NCBI RefSeq assembly: GCF_007655135.1
Contig: NC_045130.1
Coordinates: 30,066,605 to 30,130,604 of the forward strand
Length of the DNA stretch: 64,000 nt
Direction of reading: 5' to 3'
Origin: Punica granatum
Taxonomy: Eukaryota; Streptophyta; Magnoliopsida; Myrtales; Lythraceae
Both the position numbers and the translations under genes were made by a program. Positions within the stretch are counted from its first letter, which is position 1; every line of letters starts with the position of its first letter. The notes beneath the pieces are model-generated. The model worked only from the letters and a program-made list of their open reading frames with translations, did no database searches and had not been told where the DNA came from. This document shows, piece after piece, positions 25,282 to 38,140 of this stretch.

Positions 25282-25467
25282 TCAAGTCGAGAGCCGGGCC
25301 CCGCCGCATCTATTTCGGAGGTTAAGGGAGAAGATGGAGACGAAGGACTGGGCCAGCCCCAGCACGATCGCGACCTTCACTTGGCCGCGCTTCGGGATTG
25401 GGCGCCGGGACATCCCATACGAGAAGCCTCCGCTGACGTTGATCTTGCCACTCCTCTCACCCGCCAT
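25282..25467 (-). CDS. Small basic protein, RPIPKRG family, copy 3
   Basis: A 61-aa protein starting MAGERSGKINVSGG. The conserved core SRRPIPKRGQVK (about 20-31) precedes a hydrophobic stretch VAIVLGLAQSFVSIFSLNL and an Arg/Gly-rich tail ending GARLST. It is the most diverged of the three: the N-terminal RRYSS lead-in is replaced by GMSR, and the helix composition differs, but the PIPKRGQVK block is unchanged. The CDS is GC-rich against AT-rich flanks, as expected of coding DNA under constraint. A TATA box at 25578-25585 and a leader of about 80 bp fit a minus-strand gene. A plus-strand frame over the same bases lacks support. No signal peptide, no enzyme motif; function unknown. Confidence 0.7.
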   Translation of the reverse strand: MAGERSGKINVSGGFSYGMSRRPIPKRGQVKVAIVLGLAQSFVSIFSLNLRNRCGGARLST

Positions 25468-25577
25468 GGCTATGATTCTATGAAGGTCTTGTTGCTGTTC
25501 TTATTCTAAGAAGAAAACGTTACAGACAGAGGACTCTTGAGTTCAGTGAGTTGCTATGGAATGACAGCATCACAAAG

Positions 25578-25585
25578 TTTATATA
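25578..25585 (-). promoter_or_regulatory. TATA box of copy 3
   Basis: On the minus strand this reads TATATAAA, 111 bp upstream of the ATG at 25467, almost the same spacing as in copy 1. Confidence 0.65.
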
Positions 25586-25640
25586 GAGCTTAGTATGACG
25601 AGAATGTCCCTCAACGTTGTCAATAATTGAAAGCATATAT

Positions 25641-26884
25641 GCCCCTTTTTTTTTATCTGAATTAACCGATTTGACCTCGTGGGTTTGGGGCTAATGGTTT
25701 ATAAGATGATTTCGGACTCGTGAGCTTATTCTTCCAGGGAAATCTTAATCTTATGGTCCTGCTGGGCCCCTATCAATAAAAAAAAACTCACCAATTTAGG
25801 AGCTAAATACTCGACTCAAATAGATGACAGCCACGAGAATCAAGATAATAAGCGGATCATAAACATCAGTATTATCTAAGGATCATATATGTTCTACTGA
25901 ACTCTGAATAATTAAAATTTCACTTTCTTCATAAATGTGTATTTCCTATCTAAGTTTATTTATTCTACGGAACTATCATTGTACACCAATTTTTTCCAGA
26001 ACATCAATTGCAGACATTAACAATTATGACGATTAATTGATTTTGTTTCGTTGTAAAATCTTATTATAATAATTGTTTTTTTTTGGTGAATATTATAATA
26101 ATTCTACGACACCGAGAGATTTAATAAACTACTCACCATGAGCAACTTATCCTCAAGAAGCGTGCCTCTATTTCTTACTTGGCAAAGTTAATCAGATTCT
26201 CCAACAAGGGGTAATACAAGGATATTTACCTATTTTTCCTCAATTATGATTTAACTTGTGAATTCCTAATAAGTATCCGAAAATTACTCGGCACACAATT
26301 TAATTTACTTTGTTTCCTCGAAACAACATGAAGGAAAAAAATGAAAAGAAAATATAACATGTGGAACATCCACCAAATTTGTGAAAGCAATTAAAATTTA
26401 TAGGAGTATTAAGAATTCTATGATTTTATCAGTTTCTGATAAACGAGAGACTGAAATGGGGTATATGTCGCATTTGCTTAATTTGTATGTTATCTTATTG
26501 AAATAGAAAACTTACTTTGGTTAAGTGGGTACCGGGCCGGGGGCATTTTTGACATTCCACATTGTTGAAATGCCTTTGGGCTTTGGCTTCACAGGACACA
26601 AGTGTCCACGTTCAATTACTCCCATGATGATTAATTTGATTGTTATTATAATAATGAAGATGGAAAGGGCTTTGCATAATGTTCACGTGGAGATATTGCG
26701 AATTTTGCAGATAAGTGCCACCATAATTTAAAAAATAATAAATAAAAAGAAAGGTCCATAATTTGGCCAAAAGCAGAGCATCTATCCTTATCACAACCCA
26801 TTAAGAAAAGCTAGAATTACGGAGGTAAGCCGGCATCTGTCGAAACATATTATTCCATACGAAAAAATTAAAAAAAAATTTACG
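25641..26884. other. AT-rich spacer; nothing assignable
   Basis: No gene, terminal repeat or RNA gene is visible. Confidence 0.5.
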
Positions 26885-27110
26885 AATTTATAAGTAATTG
26901 AGTATCACAACCTATCGACTTGAGTTTTTAGATTGGAGATGGACCTAATAGCTTATAGGTCCAATGTAATTTTACATTGTATCAGAGCGGGTTATACTTT
27001 CACGCTGTCATTTTAGTCTGATCTAAGTGTGGCCTCATTATTAATTATCCTTCCTAGTAATTGGGTATCACAACCTATCGGCTCGGTGAAATTTTACAAT
27101 ATCCCAATCA
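26885..27110 (+). mobile_element. TRIM-like fragment with primer-binding site
   Basis: TTGTATCAGAGC at 26977-26988 matches the tRNA-Met primer-binding site with one or two changes, directly after a possible LTR end TTTTACA. The phrase GTATCACAACCTATCG occurs before it (about 26900) and again after it (about 27062), consistent with two short LTRs, the second truncated. The internal part is only about 65 bp, so the copy is non-autonomous and damaged. It is a different family from the complete TRIM at 52266-52851. Confidence 0.5.
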
Positions 27111-28844
27111 AATTAATTATTTTCTAAGGCAAATTCGGGAAGGGGGATAGGGATTATTGTTCATATGGTCGCGGTAATGACATTGTTATTATCTCTATAG
27201 AGTATTGGGTATATATTGCCGGATTTGGTGGAATTTACAGTTTCCCATAAACATAATATCAATGCTGATACTCTTCTTGTTTTGAGAAAGTCCGTATATT
27301 TGAACACAGAGATCTTCATTGCAGTTCGGAGGGCTGTACAGTGTGAATTTACATTTGTTAAGGAAAAGATAGTAAAGTGTAAACCTCATATGAAATTTAA
27401 GTATGAACCCTAATTTGTGATTATCCTATCTCGTCACAGTACATGAATAAGAATAAATTAATTAGAATGTAATAAATGTATAAATAGTGTTATTCACTCG
27501 AACAATAGTCATAATCCATATATATAAATAAAATTGACTCCCACATCATTAAATGTTCCTCATTAATAAAAAAATTATTAAAATAATTTATTTAAGAGAT
27601 TGATAGAGATAATTTGAAATAATTCATATATTTCATATATAGCACTTCTTATTATAATATATGAACTTATTGTAATATAAAAATAGCAGTTGTCATGAAA
27701 CTTTATATTCAAAAAATATGTATTCAAATTTGTGTAAACATGTAGTATACAACGATTAAATAAATACACAATACACAATAATTGAGTTTCGTTACTTGAA
27801 ATTATTTATCGAACCATTCAAAGTTCGTCTAACCTTATAAATTGGTTATCGTATGAAACATAAAATTAGCATTGGAAATATTTTGCCATGTTAAAGTAAC
27901 TATTATAAGAAATTATTTATATGTGTGTGTATTAAAACGAATATATAATGGAAATGATATAAAATTTCATAGAAATTAATTAATTATATATAGAACTCAT
28001 AAAAAAATTATGATCCTATAGAAAAAAAATAGCTATGACACAACGTCATGAGCTTAAACTCATAAATAAAATAAAATAAAATTTAAAAAGACTAATCTCT
28101 TAAACAAGGTTTTAAAAAGGACCAAGCAATTTTTCATCCTAATTGCAAAACTTAATATATGCGACAAATCTATATTAATCATTAATTTAAAAAATGACAC
28201 ATATAATTGAATAATTAATTTTAAATTATTATTATAATAATTAACTTACTCTAATTTATAAAAAAATATTGAAGATTATTATTTGGAAATTAATAATTAA
28301 TAATTATGATTATTTTTAATAAGAGAATTGGTATTTTATAATATAAATAATTACAATAATAAATTATATGGAAATATATAAAAATGAACTCGCGCAGCGT
28401 ACTAGACAAAAAATTAGTAATTGCTAATTGTGATAATATTCTATTGATTTTTTTTCCACATCATTGATAGTTGGAATCACTTAAAATTTTCTCTTTGTAC
28501 GTAGCCTGATGTTGGAAACTCAAGCTTAGGAATAGTAATAAGAATTGGTGAAAATGACTTATGGAGTCTCCCACCAAAATTCCCAATACACTCTTAAACA
28601 CTCTTGCCTACATCCTCTTTCTTTTTTTTTTGTTGTCTCCCTAGTTTCATTTTATAAACCATATAAATAGTTGTAGTAAATATATATTAGCAAAGATTTT
28701 TTGCGGAAAAACCATATCGAGGCGTTACAATGTGTAGAATAAATCATTTTCAGTTAGATTATTATCATTTCGATGGATGGGTAAACATTTACCATTAATT
28801 TAAAGCATGACCGATTTAAATTGTGAAAAATAAGAAAGAAATCA

Positions 28845-28886
<42 letters not shown>

Positions 28887-30951
28887 CTAAATTTAGTTTC
28901 GATTCATCTAGTATTAGGTAAGCCATCGGCCTCCTTATCTATTTAAAGGAAAATGAAAGAAGTTGAGAGAAAATAAAAGAAAAATATTAATAAATGAATA
29001 AATAAGAAAAAATCAGTGAAGGCAGTGATATGGACATTGATATTTTTTTTTTACTTTTTTGTAATATATAATGTTACACTGATAGGTTCACTGAATGAAG
29101 ACCTTCATTCCTACCTTTTTTTTTTTTTTTGTTTTTGGGTGAATAAGACCTTCACCATTACTTAAAAGTGAAGACTAGATCAGAAAGAGAATTCATTGCT
29201 TATTTCTGAAAGAGACAACTCATCCAAAAGCCTCCGTTGAAATGAATGTGAGTGATATTTTATTCATTCTCTTGTATGGGCCATCGCCATTAGATTAGGA
29301 GTTCAATGGTTAGATATTTCAACTAAAAAAAGAAAAGGTTAGATTCATGTTCTTAATTCAACTTCTCAAGAAAATAATTCCTACTCGGAATTATATTATT
29401 TACATATAAAATTCCCACAGAGAGTACAAAATTCACACACTAAAAAGGCACATCGGCTTGTAAGAGCTGATGATGAGCTTAAAATTCTATCCAAATTATC
29501 TAATCTGACATGAGAATAGTCTCTCCCTAGTCTCTGTGATCTCCTAAATATCCGTGGAAATGATGAAACTCGATATGCTGCCATGTTTTTTATTCGTATA
29601 TACTCCATGCTCAGTGCGGTTCTAGAAAGGGGTTTTGGGAGTGCACTCTCAGCTCTGTGATCAGACAATGTGAATATCATCCTATGCCTTTCATCGCTAA
29701 ATTTTGAGCCCATTTTGCATTAGGGCCTCCGATCAACAGTCGTTCATAGCGCATTTACGCACTCATTGTCAATGATTAAGTGAGTCGTCTCTACGGCGGG
29801 AATCCCCAGAGACTATGTCGATGGTGCGTTTGGCCGATCACCGGCCTCTTCTAATCATAGGATGTGCTAAACTGCTAACGCTCATTGTTGGCCGTCAGAG
29901 GAGACGGGAGAGAGCCCACCGTTTCCAAAGGAAGGATTGGGCCTGTATGGGCCATGGCCCACATTGGGGATTCATTCTGTTCTCCATCACAATTAAAATT
30001 GGACTAATCCCAACCAAATTATTGGCTTTTTCCCCGGAAGTCAAACTCTCTTGCAGGAACATGAAATTTTGTAATAATCAATTTATTTTCACCTATGTTT
30101 AAATTAAAATTCACTGCATTTGGCTTCCATCTATTATTTAGTACAGGTAGATATTCAAATCATTGAACTGGCTTATACTTTCAATTTTCAAAAACATCAA
30201 AACAATGGGATATAATGACTAATTAATACAGTTCCTATCCTATGGTGAAGTTTTCAAATTGACAATTACATTGCGATTTTGTAGAATCACAATTGCCACA
30301 CAGAAGTATCAAATCCGTGACAATCTCCTCCATCCAATCCACAAGCACCTGCGTTGAAGTTGTTTATACATTGCTTCACATGGACTCGACTCTCGACATC
30401 ACGGTAACTCACTGACCCCTCCCCATGCTGGAAGTCCCTGCAACTCTCGCACACAAGGACATGCCAAATCATCGGGCCACTTCGCATCTGTAAGGTCTTC
30501 GATGGTCCTGTCTGACGAACCACAGGTTGCCGGCCAACCACTGAAGGAGTAACTGGCGCTCTTTGATTGTCCTTGAGAAGCATGCTCCACAAGCAGCTAG
30601 CAATTCACTGAACAAGGGCCAACGGTTTTGATCCCACAAGTTCGTAGTTCACATGTCTCTATTGCTCACAAGAAAAACGACTCGCTCACTTGAGAAGTAG
30701 CCTCCCCATGCTCCGCTGTGCCGACCACAGTCGTCGTGGATCTCAGCTCCATGTGAGCCACTTCGATACAACTTTTCACGGGGGCTCATATTCCACAGTC
30801 TATGTGGTGCTAGCCGAGACCTACTTGGTAGGGGCTCAGTCCAGCCCTCACAAAGGTAGACAAGCTATTCAATATATATAACTAGCTTTGATGGGCCGTG
30901 CATGCCTGAGATGGTTTTATGATCTCTACATATTATGGTGTTTATATATCA
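27111..30951. other. AT-rich intergenic DNA; no supported gene
   Basis: This contains a (GA)n run at 28849-28883. 29400-30100 and 30290-30880 are less AT-rich, with minus-strand frames of about 100 codons, but none shows a domain I recognise, and frames overlap on both strands. They could be decayed transposon or gene fragments. Confidence 0.45.
28849..28883. repeat. (GA)17 microsatellite
   Basis: An uninterrupted GA dinucleotide run of about 17 units. Confidence 0.97.
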
Positions 30952-31368
30952 CACTACTAAAATTATCTTGATTACTGAGGAAATTTATCGATGAAAAAAT
31001 CCCTTGCTAACTTTCCGTCGCATATCCGCCGGTAAGCTGCCGAAAAGGCGTGGGAATAAGTTATCGACGACTTACCAACGATTTACATGTGGAAAAAGTC
31101 GCAGCTAAGTTACCGAGGAAATTTTCCTCGGTAACTCCTCCATAAATTCATTTTTAAAAAAAAAAGGAATGTGTCGACGGATTTTTTCCTCGCAATGGAA
31201 AAAAATCCCTCTATATTTTTAAATTTTATTATTGTAATTTGTTTCGCATTTACCGAGGGAATGGAATACTCGGTGCGCCACCGGAAACCTTTTCCGGTGG
31301 CATACCGAGGAAATCTTCTCTTGATACTTTAAAGAAAAAAAAAAGGAAAAAATTAATTTTCAGTTGAA

Positions 31369-31960
31369 TTGACTGTTGGCTCGAGAATGCTTTTTCTGCT
31401 TTGCCTTCGTCTCCTTCTTCGTGCATGCCTTCTCTGCTCTACTCTCTCTGTCCTGTGCTCTCTCAAAATCTACTGCCCTGGTCTCCAATTTGTGCCCTCT
31501 CTGTCTCTGGTCTGTTTAGATCTCCTCCTGGCCGCTCTCGTCTGCTCTTCGTGCATTGCAGCTCAGAATACAAGAGCGCTCGTCTCGTCTTCTCTTTGGT
31601 CTTTGTAGCTCCGATAAGAGCATGATTGCAGCTCCCTCGACAAGAGCGCTCTTGCTCCCTTCTCCTCATCGTGCATTGCATCTCCGTGCTAGCTGTCGTC
31701 TCATCTCCGTTCTCATCTCCTCTCCGACGACGACTTCTAGTCAGGATGTCTCTGCTCTCTCTTCAACATCGGAAGCAGGGCGCTCTTGTCTTCTCTCCAC
31801 AAGTTCTCTAGATCTGTGCTGCCCGCTCCCGTCTCCCAACTACCGAGATCTGCAGCCCCTTAGCGGCGAACACGCGCCCTTCCGAGCTGCCCACTTCTAG
31901 CTGCAGCCATGCGCCCCTCCTGAGCTGCCCCCTGGCTAGCTAGAGAGCAGTGGCCAGTGC
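31369..31960 (+). other. CT-rich block inside the CACTA element, possible captured sequence
   Basis: This block is far richer in C and T than the surrounding element. It carries overlapping plus-strand frames (31369-31608, 79 codons; 31556-31900, 114 codons) that do not show a domain I know. Short phrases recur imperfectly (GTGCATTGCA at about 31550 and 31671; CAAGAGCGCTC at about 31571 and 31640). It may be a captured piece of a host gene or a 5' untranslated region. Coding status is unsupported. Confidence 0.35.
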
Positions 31961-32777
31961 CATGCTTTCGACCGCAATCGAGATATATATACTAATCCGC
32001 GGTATGTATATTATTAAAATATACCTTTTTATATTATATATTTTTTTGTTGATTAAATATGTAATTTATATATGAATATACATGTTGAATATTATTTGGA
32101 ATAATTATTAATATCAAAATATGAATGTATTTAAAATTTTGATTTTGTTTACAATTAGTTATGAATTTAAATCTGATTTTAAAAATTACTTTCAAATTTT
32201 TTTAAAAAAATTCATGTAATAATTTTAGGGTTTTAGGTATTGATAGAAATTAATATATATCAAATTTTAATAAAATCAAATTTAATGGTATATGCAATTC
32301 TTTATGTAATGGATATAAGTGCTTTTATTTAATATATGTAATAGGTATTTTTTAAAATTATGAAAGCACATTCAATCAACGTACTCTTTATCAATTTATT
32401 ATAACACCGAAAAAACTTACTTGTTATATTACATTGTGCGATAAAATAATTAATGTACACATCTATTAAGTGTTTAAAATATTGACAAATATTTCGTTTT
32501 ATATTCGATATATAGACTAGGAACAATATATTTACTTTTCGACGAAATATAAATAATTTGTTACATATACCATATTAATTAAAGTGTGTATGAACTTTAT
32601 TCCATCGATTACTAGGTGAAAATATCAAGGGAAAATTCTTGGATAAAATGATGCATTTATATGGTGTCATTAAATAATAAAACTTTTTTCTAATTTAGTT
32701 AGATTAAATTTATAACAATTTTGTGTCGATAAAAGATAAAAAAAATTTGAAATGTAATTAAAATTTAATATTTGGAG

Positions 32778-32804
32778 ATATATATATATATATATATATA
32801 TATA
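32778..32804. repeat. (TA)n microsatellite
   Basis: A pure TA run lies within the CACTA element. Confidence 0.95.
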
Positions 32805-33594
32805 ATAAGTGCAATTGATTGTGGATATATGTCACAAAGAAGGCTAAGTGGAATTGGTAAGGGGTTGATCCGAGTCTCGGATTCGAGTCACCGAGTGAAC
32901 ATAATTTCTCCCAATTAAATGGGAGGGCGGGGTGGATTGTATATAGCGGGTGGATGGGAAGGGGAAGTATGTGTTGGACGTGAACGCTTACATCTTTTCT
33001 TGAAATACCGAGGAAACTTTTCCTCGATAAATGGGAACTCTATTTTTTTAATATTTGTAAACCCGCTTTTTGAGGGCTTATCGAGGAATCTTTATGTAGA
33101 TATTATCGAGGAATTTTGATGGGCTTTCGACGAAATTTTTCTCGGTATGAATACCGAGGAAAAATTCCTCGATAAATCCTAGGAAAAAATTATCGATGAC
33201 AGTTTTATTTGGTGATAAATTTCCTCGATAATCCGTTGGAGTTCCGCCGGTAAGTGTACAATACCGATGAAATTCCGGCGAAATTTACCCTCGTTAAGGG
33301 GGCTTTTTTTAGTAGTGTCACATGTTGATTGAGATATTTAGATTGCATAATTTGATACAGCTAACTGTGAAAAATTTATCATCAAGAGCTTAATCTTAAG
33401 AGGTTTAGATGGCCAATGAGTTGTCTTAGTCAATAATAAATGTTGATGGAATGCGGCCAATGCAAGAGATGACTCAATGTTTTAAGAAAATATTAACAAA
33501 ATATCACAGAATATTTACAATAGTCTAATTAATTATGAAAACAATACTAAAATTAAAAAGAATGAAGTTTTCTTAATTTTAGAAAATAATATAC

Positions 33595-33750
33595 ATAACC
33601 AACGTAGATTGGTTCAAGCAGTTCAACGTTTGTTCCGCTGAAATAAAGTTTTGGATTCGAGTCATTGTGAATATAGAAAATTCACACTATGAGAGTTTTA
33701 CCCATTAGTGGGCCAACCTAACTAAACTGAATTAGTCAAGCACTAATTGG
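33595..33750 (+). mobile_element. tRNA-derived SINE, 3'-truncated copy
   Basis: The head CCAACGTAGATTGGTTCAAG contains the A-box and GGATTCGAGTCATTG the B-box. TTAGTGGGCCAACC and TGAATTAGTCAAGC follow, in the same order as the full copies at 49916 and 54194. The end of the element (the AATACCAGGGTTCACACC part) is missing. Confidence 0.65.
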
Positions 33751-35799
33751 ATAATGGTGGTACTATGTAGCAATGTCATAAGCCATAAGAATTTGCCATT
33801 TTGATTTTTAGTATGTAAACAAGAATAGAAAAAATCTATTGTTGACACAAATAATTGATTGTTGGTAAAAATAATATTTTTTATATGACATAATGATACG
33901 TGATATCATTGTTGCACACAAGACCTTTGCATATATAGGATATTACAAGCGTATTTTAAAATAATCGAATGCTTTCCCTTTGTACCTGGAACTTTTTTAT
34001 GTAGTTGAGGTCACCGAAATACAATTGAGAATTGCCACCAAATGTTGCCAAATTAAATTCAAATAGAAATTTCTCTTAATCCAAAAAAAAGGTAAAAAAT
34101 ATCTAAAATTTACTCCATATAGATAACATTTTAGATGAACATACCTCATAATGATGTGTTGAAAAAGAATCAATTAGATTGCTTCAATTATGAATGGTTA
34201 TGACAGTTGTTCAAAGTGATTGACACTCACTTTTCCATTTTATAGAATCTACTTAAGACTTTTTCATTTCATAATCATGTGATGAGAGATGATCACTAAA
34301 TTCTCAACTGAATAGAATAGTTTGTAGTAAAGGATTGGTCTTCTGGAAAATACGTGTAGTACACGTGCCATGATATATTATATCATATTTTGTAGATTAG
34401 ATGGAGCGTGGGGAGATGACCCTTTTTCAAAGTTGGAAAGGCGCATCGGAGCTTTTCCTCGGTGGAGATGCACCTAACTTAAAAGTCCAAGAAGTTTAGC
34501 TTTGTTTGAGAACATACTGGAATTTAACTTCATTGCATTTTAATTATAAATAATTATATTTATTTGAAATTATAATAATTGTGTTGTTAAATTATGAAAA
34601 ATAAAATAACAAATAGTTGAAAGAAAGTAATGATTATATTGTTGAATTGTGAAAAAAGTAATAAATAGTTAAGAGAATTTAGTATAAAAAATAAATTGAA
34701 TTATAAGATAAAAAATTGAAGGAAAATGAAAAACGTAATAATTATATTATTGAATTGAAGGTAAATTGATTTAAAATGGAAACTTAAAAAATTATTTTGT
34801 TGTCAAACAAGTTCATTTTCCCTAAAAATATATATTTCTTAATTTTACAAATCAATTTAAAACGGAATATATTTCGCCTACAAATATATACAGTTTCACC
34901 TTTTATAACGAGGGCCCAATTTTTTATTTTATTGTATTACTTAGATATGGAATTTGAGCATTGCATGGAATAGTATAAAATATATATTTTTTAAAAAAAT
35001 TGAAGATAACATAAATATTACCAGGAAATATTGAGAACCCAAAGTCGTATTACGTTATAATCATTAAAAGTTGAAAAATTCAAAACACATTCAGTAGATA
35101 ACCATATTTCATTAGAAAACATTTATTTAAAAAATTTTAGAATTTTGAAAATTATTACATAATATTGTGAAAAATATATAAAAGCTCATAAATTTGATAT
35201 TAGTAAATTAATTTATAAATAATCTTTGTTAAATTACTTGATTTTTCATTCAGTTGCATTGCATGTAGTTATTCCATAAAAGTCGAAATTAACACTTGCA
35301 TGCAGTTATTTTATTGAACTAGAAATTTATGAATATTATATATATTTTTTGGCATATTAAATTAAAAATAGCAATATGTAAGGCAAAAATATGATATCTA
35401 TAATCTATAAAACTCTTATAAAAGTGTGAAACTCAACTAATTATTTATCGATTTTTTATTCTTAAAATGCCCTGTTATTTTCAAAATATTACTTTTAGTG
35501 CTATTTCATAAAAGGTTCGACATTGTATGCGGTTTTTTTTTTGGATAGGTACATATTATGCGGTGTTGTTTCGTTGAATTAGAGAGCAACAAATTTTGGA
35601 AATGGAAATAATAATTAATCGCCATTACCAACCGTCACTCCTTGATGTCTTTTCTTGTATCATAACACAAACATTCTGCTAATTATAAATTTGTGCCTTT
35701 ATTCATACTTTTGAATTTACCCTTCCATTTCAAAATCCTTCACTATTGATAGAACATTTTCCATCCTTTCTTGACCTTTAATTATAATATGGTATAACT

Positions 35800-35930
35800 T
35801 TTTTTCTTTTTCGGCGTGAACCCTGATATTTAGAAGTCTAATTGGGCATTGACTAGCCGAGTCGTTCCACTATAAGGTAAAACTCTCATAATTAGAACCC
35901 GACTAACTCTTTCATTAAGTTACTGTCTAT
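35800..35930 (-). mobile_element. tRNA-derived SINE, 5'-truncated copy
   Basis: In reverse complement it ends with a TATCAGGGTTCACGCCG phrase and then A-rich DNA, the 3' end of the SINE family. It reaches back only to the GTTCTAATTATG region and lacks the polymerase III promoter. Confidence 0.6.
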
Positions 35931-37807
35931 TTAATAATAATTACTTCATAGGGATACCTTTTCTCCACATATCCCTCGTTCCTTTTTTTCTCACAAAATT
36001 AGTGTCTTTATGATAATAAAATAAGTAATTTTTTAGTTTACCAGAAAAAACGTAACTTTTCAAGTTAGTGTCTCCACTTTTCATTGACCCAAAAAAAAGA
36101 GTAAATTTTCACTAACCCAAAAGAAAGGTAACTTTTCTCCTAATAACATTTTTTTTTTCGGGAAGGGGCACAGTGGAAATGGAAAAAAAAATTTCGTCCT
36201 TTTCCCAATGTCGTTTTCATAATCAACAAAAGGGTTGAAGAGTTATTATTTTGAGAGAAGATTTTTCATATGTCACCAAATATAAAAAGGTGATGTAAAC
36301 CTCAACCCGATCGCTTACGGAACCGCTGCATCCGCCATAGAGGCCCTGCATCCACCCCTGCCGCCCGATGGCTGCTATCTCACGGTGATGTTCGAGATTG
36401 TAGGTTGCATGTTGCCCCTTTTCTCATGTTTTCTTATTCTTCTCTGGTGATACAAATTTTCTTTCTTTCTCTCTTTTATTTTTTTGACGATACACTTGTC
36501 TCAGGGTTGAAGTTTTTTGTAATTTTAATAATTTGCAATTAAATTAAAAATAATAATTAAAGAATAACGAAGACCTCTTTAACAATTCGAGAAATGTTGC
36601 AGGCCTTAGGAAAAGTTACGAAACTTCGTGGCCCATTTCGATTTTTCTTATTTTCTTTGACGTTTCTTTCCCCACGTATTCTTTGAATAAGCAAATATGT
36701 ATCTTTATTGCCATTACTTTTTTTCAGTGAATTTATTGACATTATTTGAACTAGATGTACGGTCCACGCATGAAAAGATGGTTGATCAATTATCGTATAA
36801 GCTTATAGATTATATAAAATATTCAAGAATAACAAAGATTCATCCATGATTGCATTAATGGAGTTGGTATAAGGAATTTTTATTGAACAAGTATATGTAT
36901 AAGAAAGTTGTTATAATTTTTCTTTTTTTAAAAAAAAATTGTGACCATATATATTTAGTCATGGTTTATTTCTTATTAATCCCACTTAAATTAAAGTTCT
37001 TAATTGTGGTTCTCAAATAGGATGACCACTACAAAATAATTAACTGAATATTTTTGTTCTTAAAAAAAATTAAATTTCCATAATTAGTATAGTATGAAAG
37101 GTTTTTGTTTTATTAATGCGAATATGCTAAGAATGCATATGAACAAATAATTATTTTTTTAAAATTTATTCTTAAGATTATATTAGAAGAGTTTTTATCT
37201 TTCGTAACTGAAAAACTTTTAAAATTTCATGATGATGATGCGACTCAACAATACTGTGCCATTTTTGACACTGTGATTTGTATGAACTTTAAGTCACTCA
37301 ATCATGAGCCACGTACGTCCCATGTGGCATTGGTCGACGTGCCGTTTTGGCTTTTATAATTATATATAGATGTATGCATTGCAGGAATTTTTTTTTTCAG
37401 ATTTAGAATTCACTTTTATTTCTGGAGCAAGAAGAACTTCCTCATGCGTCCTTTTGTTCGTTATTAATTCCACACATTATGAAGGTACGTGATCCCTTAA
37501 AAAAATCATTTTGAATTTAAATATGAAATACTTGTTTTCGACCTCAGTCGTTTGACTATTTATCGTCTCCTTCTTTTACACATTTTACCCTTTTTCTGTC
37601 CCAATCTACGTGTAATGTGAAATTTTAATCTTTCAATGACTGATCAAATAAATTAAGCAAAAAGGTATTTCATTTAATGTTCTATAATAATTTTTTCCTC
37701 TTTTATATAGGGTTAGATTACTGAAAATGTTATAAAACAAGAAGACGAATTTGTTTGACTTCATTTTAAGATAAGATTACGATACCTTTGAACCTTTATT
37801 TATTAAA

Positions 37808-38140
37808 AGAGTTTTTATATGGTTTGTCCGTTTTGTCAAATCTATCATATACTTTTTTTTGTCAAATATATCCCATGGTTTACTTTTTGCATCAAATCTA
37901 TCCCGGCGTTATCTTTTCCGTCGACATCTAACGGCCGTGCTGACGTAGCACGTGGAGAGATAGTGGGCCACACTTGCCACATAGGCGCCACGTCAGCACG
38001 GCCGTTAGATGTCGACAGAAAAGATAACCCCGGAATAGATTTGATACAAAAAGTAAACCATGTGATAGATTTGACAAAAAAAAGCATATGATAGATTTGA
38101 CAAAACGGGCAAATCATGGGCCATTTTAGGTAAATACCCC
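37808..38140. mobile_element. Palindromic MITE with 9-bp target duplication
   Basis: Arms 37818-37955 and 37981-38117 are near-perfect reverse complements of about 137 bp, with a short spacer around AGAGATAGTGGGCC. The block is flanked by TTTATTAAA at 37799-37807 and 38141-38149, a 9-bp direct repeat as made by Mutator-type transposases. Because of the palindrome, both strands give a nearly identical 90-codon frame, which is a by-product and not a gene. The termini outside the arms differ, so the exact element ends are less sure than the arms. Confidence 0.75.

Larger units (their letters stand above)
23870..25640 (-). repeat. Array segment C (third, most diverged segment)
   Basis: It shares with A and B the GTGAAAGCA block (about 23890), the GACTGAAAAGAGAGCA block (24077), and the minus-strand gene with its TATA box. 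Blocks between these have largely diverged. Boundaries are approximate. Confidence 0.6.
30952..33317. mobile_element. Non-autonomous CACTA (En/Spm) element
   Basis: The 2366-bp element begins CACTACTAAAA and ends with its reverse complement TTTTAGTAGTG. These are CACTA terminal inverted repeats, flanked by the perfect 3-bp target duplication TCA (30949-30951, 33318-33320). Subterminal regions (about 30970-31330 and 33000-33300) carry many direct and inverted variants of ACCGAGGAAA/TTTCCTCGGTA, as in En/Spm where the transposase binds such arrays. No transposase frame is present, so movement would need an autonomous relative. The interior includes a CT- and GC-rich block (31370-31960) unlike the AT-rich rest. 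Confidence 0.9.
33318..37807. other. AT-rich intergenic DNA with SINE fragments; no gene seen
   Basis: Apart from the SINE pieces at 33595-33750 and 35800-35930, I see only very AT-rich DNA with no motif, clean repeat or coding frame. Confidence 0.5.

Noticed and set aside
25262..25483. 73-codon plus-strand frame opposite copy 3
   Set aside because: The minus-strand frame is conserved with two paralogues and has a TATA box; this is its shadow.
27515..28405. Possible Helitron (TCCATATATATAAATAAAA start, CGCGCAGCGTACTAG end)
   Set aside because: The 3' end is followed by A, not the expected T, and the hairpin is weak; comparison with other copies would decide.
30287..30592. 101-codon minus-strand frame with a Gly/Asp/Cys-rich end
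   Set aside because: I could not tie it to a family, and a second overlapping frame reads equally well; left unassigned.
37819..38117. Two nearly identical 90-codon frames on opposite strands
   Set aside because: They are produced by the palindrome of the MITE at 37808-38140, not by genes.
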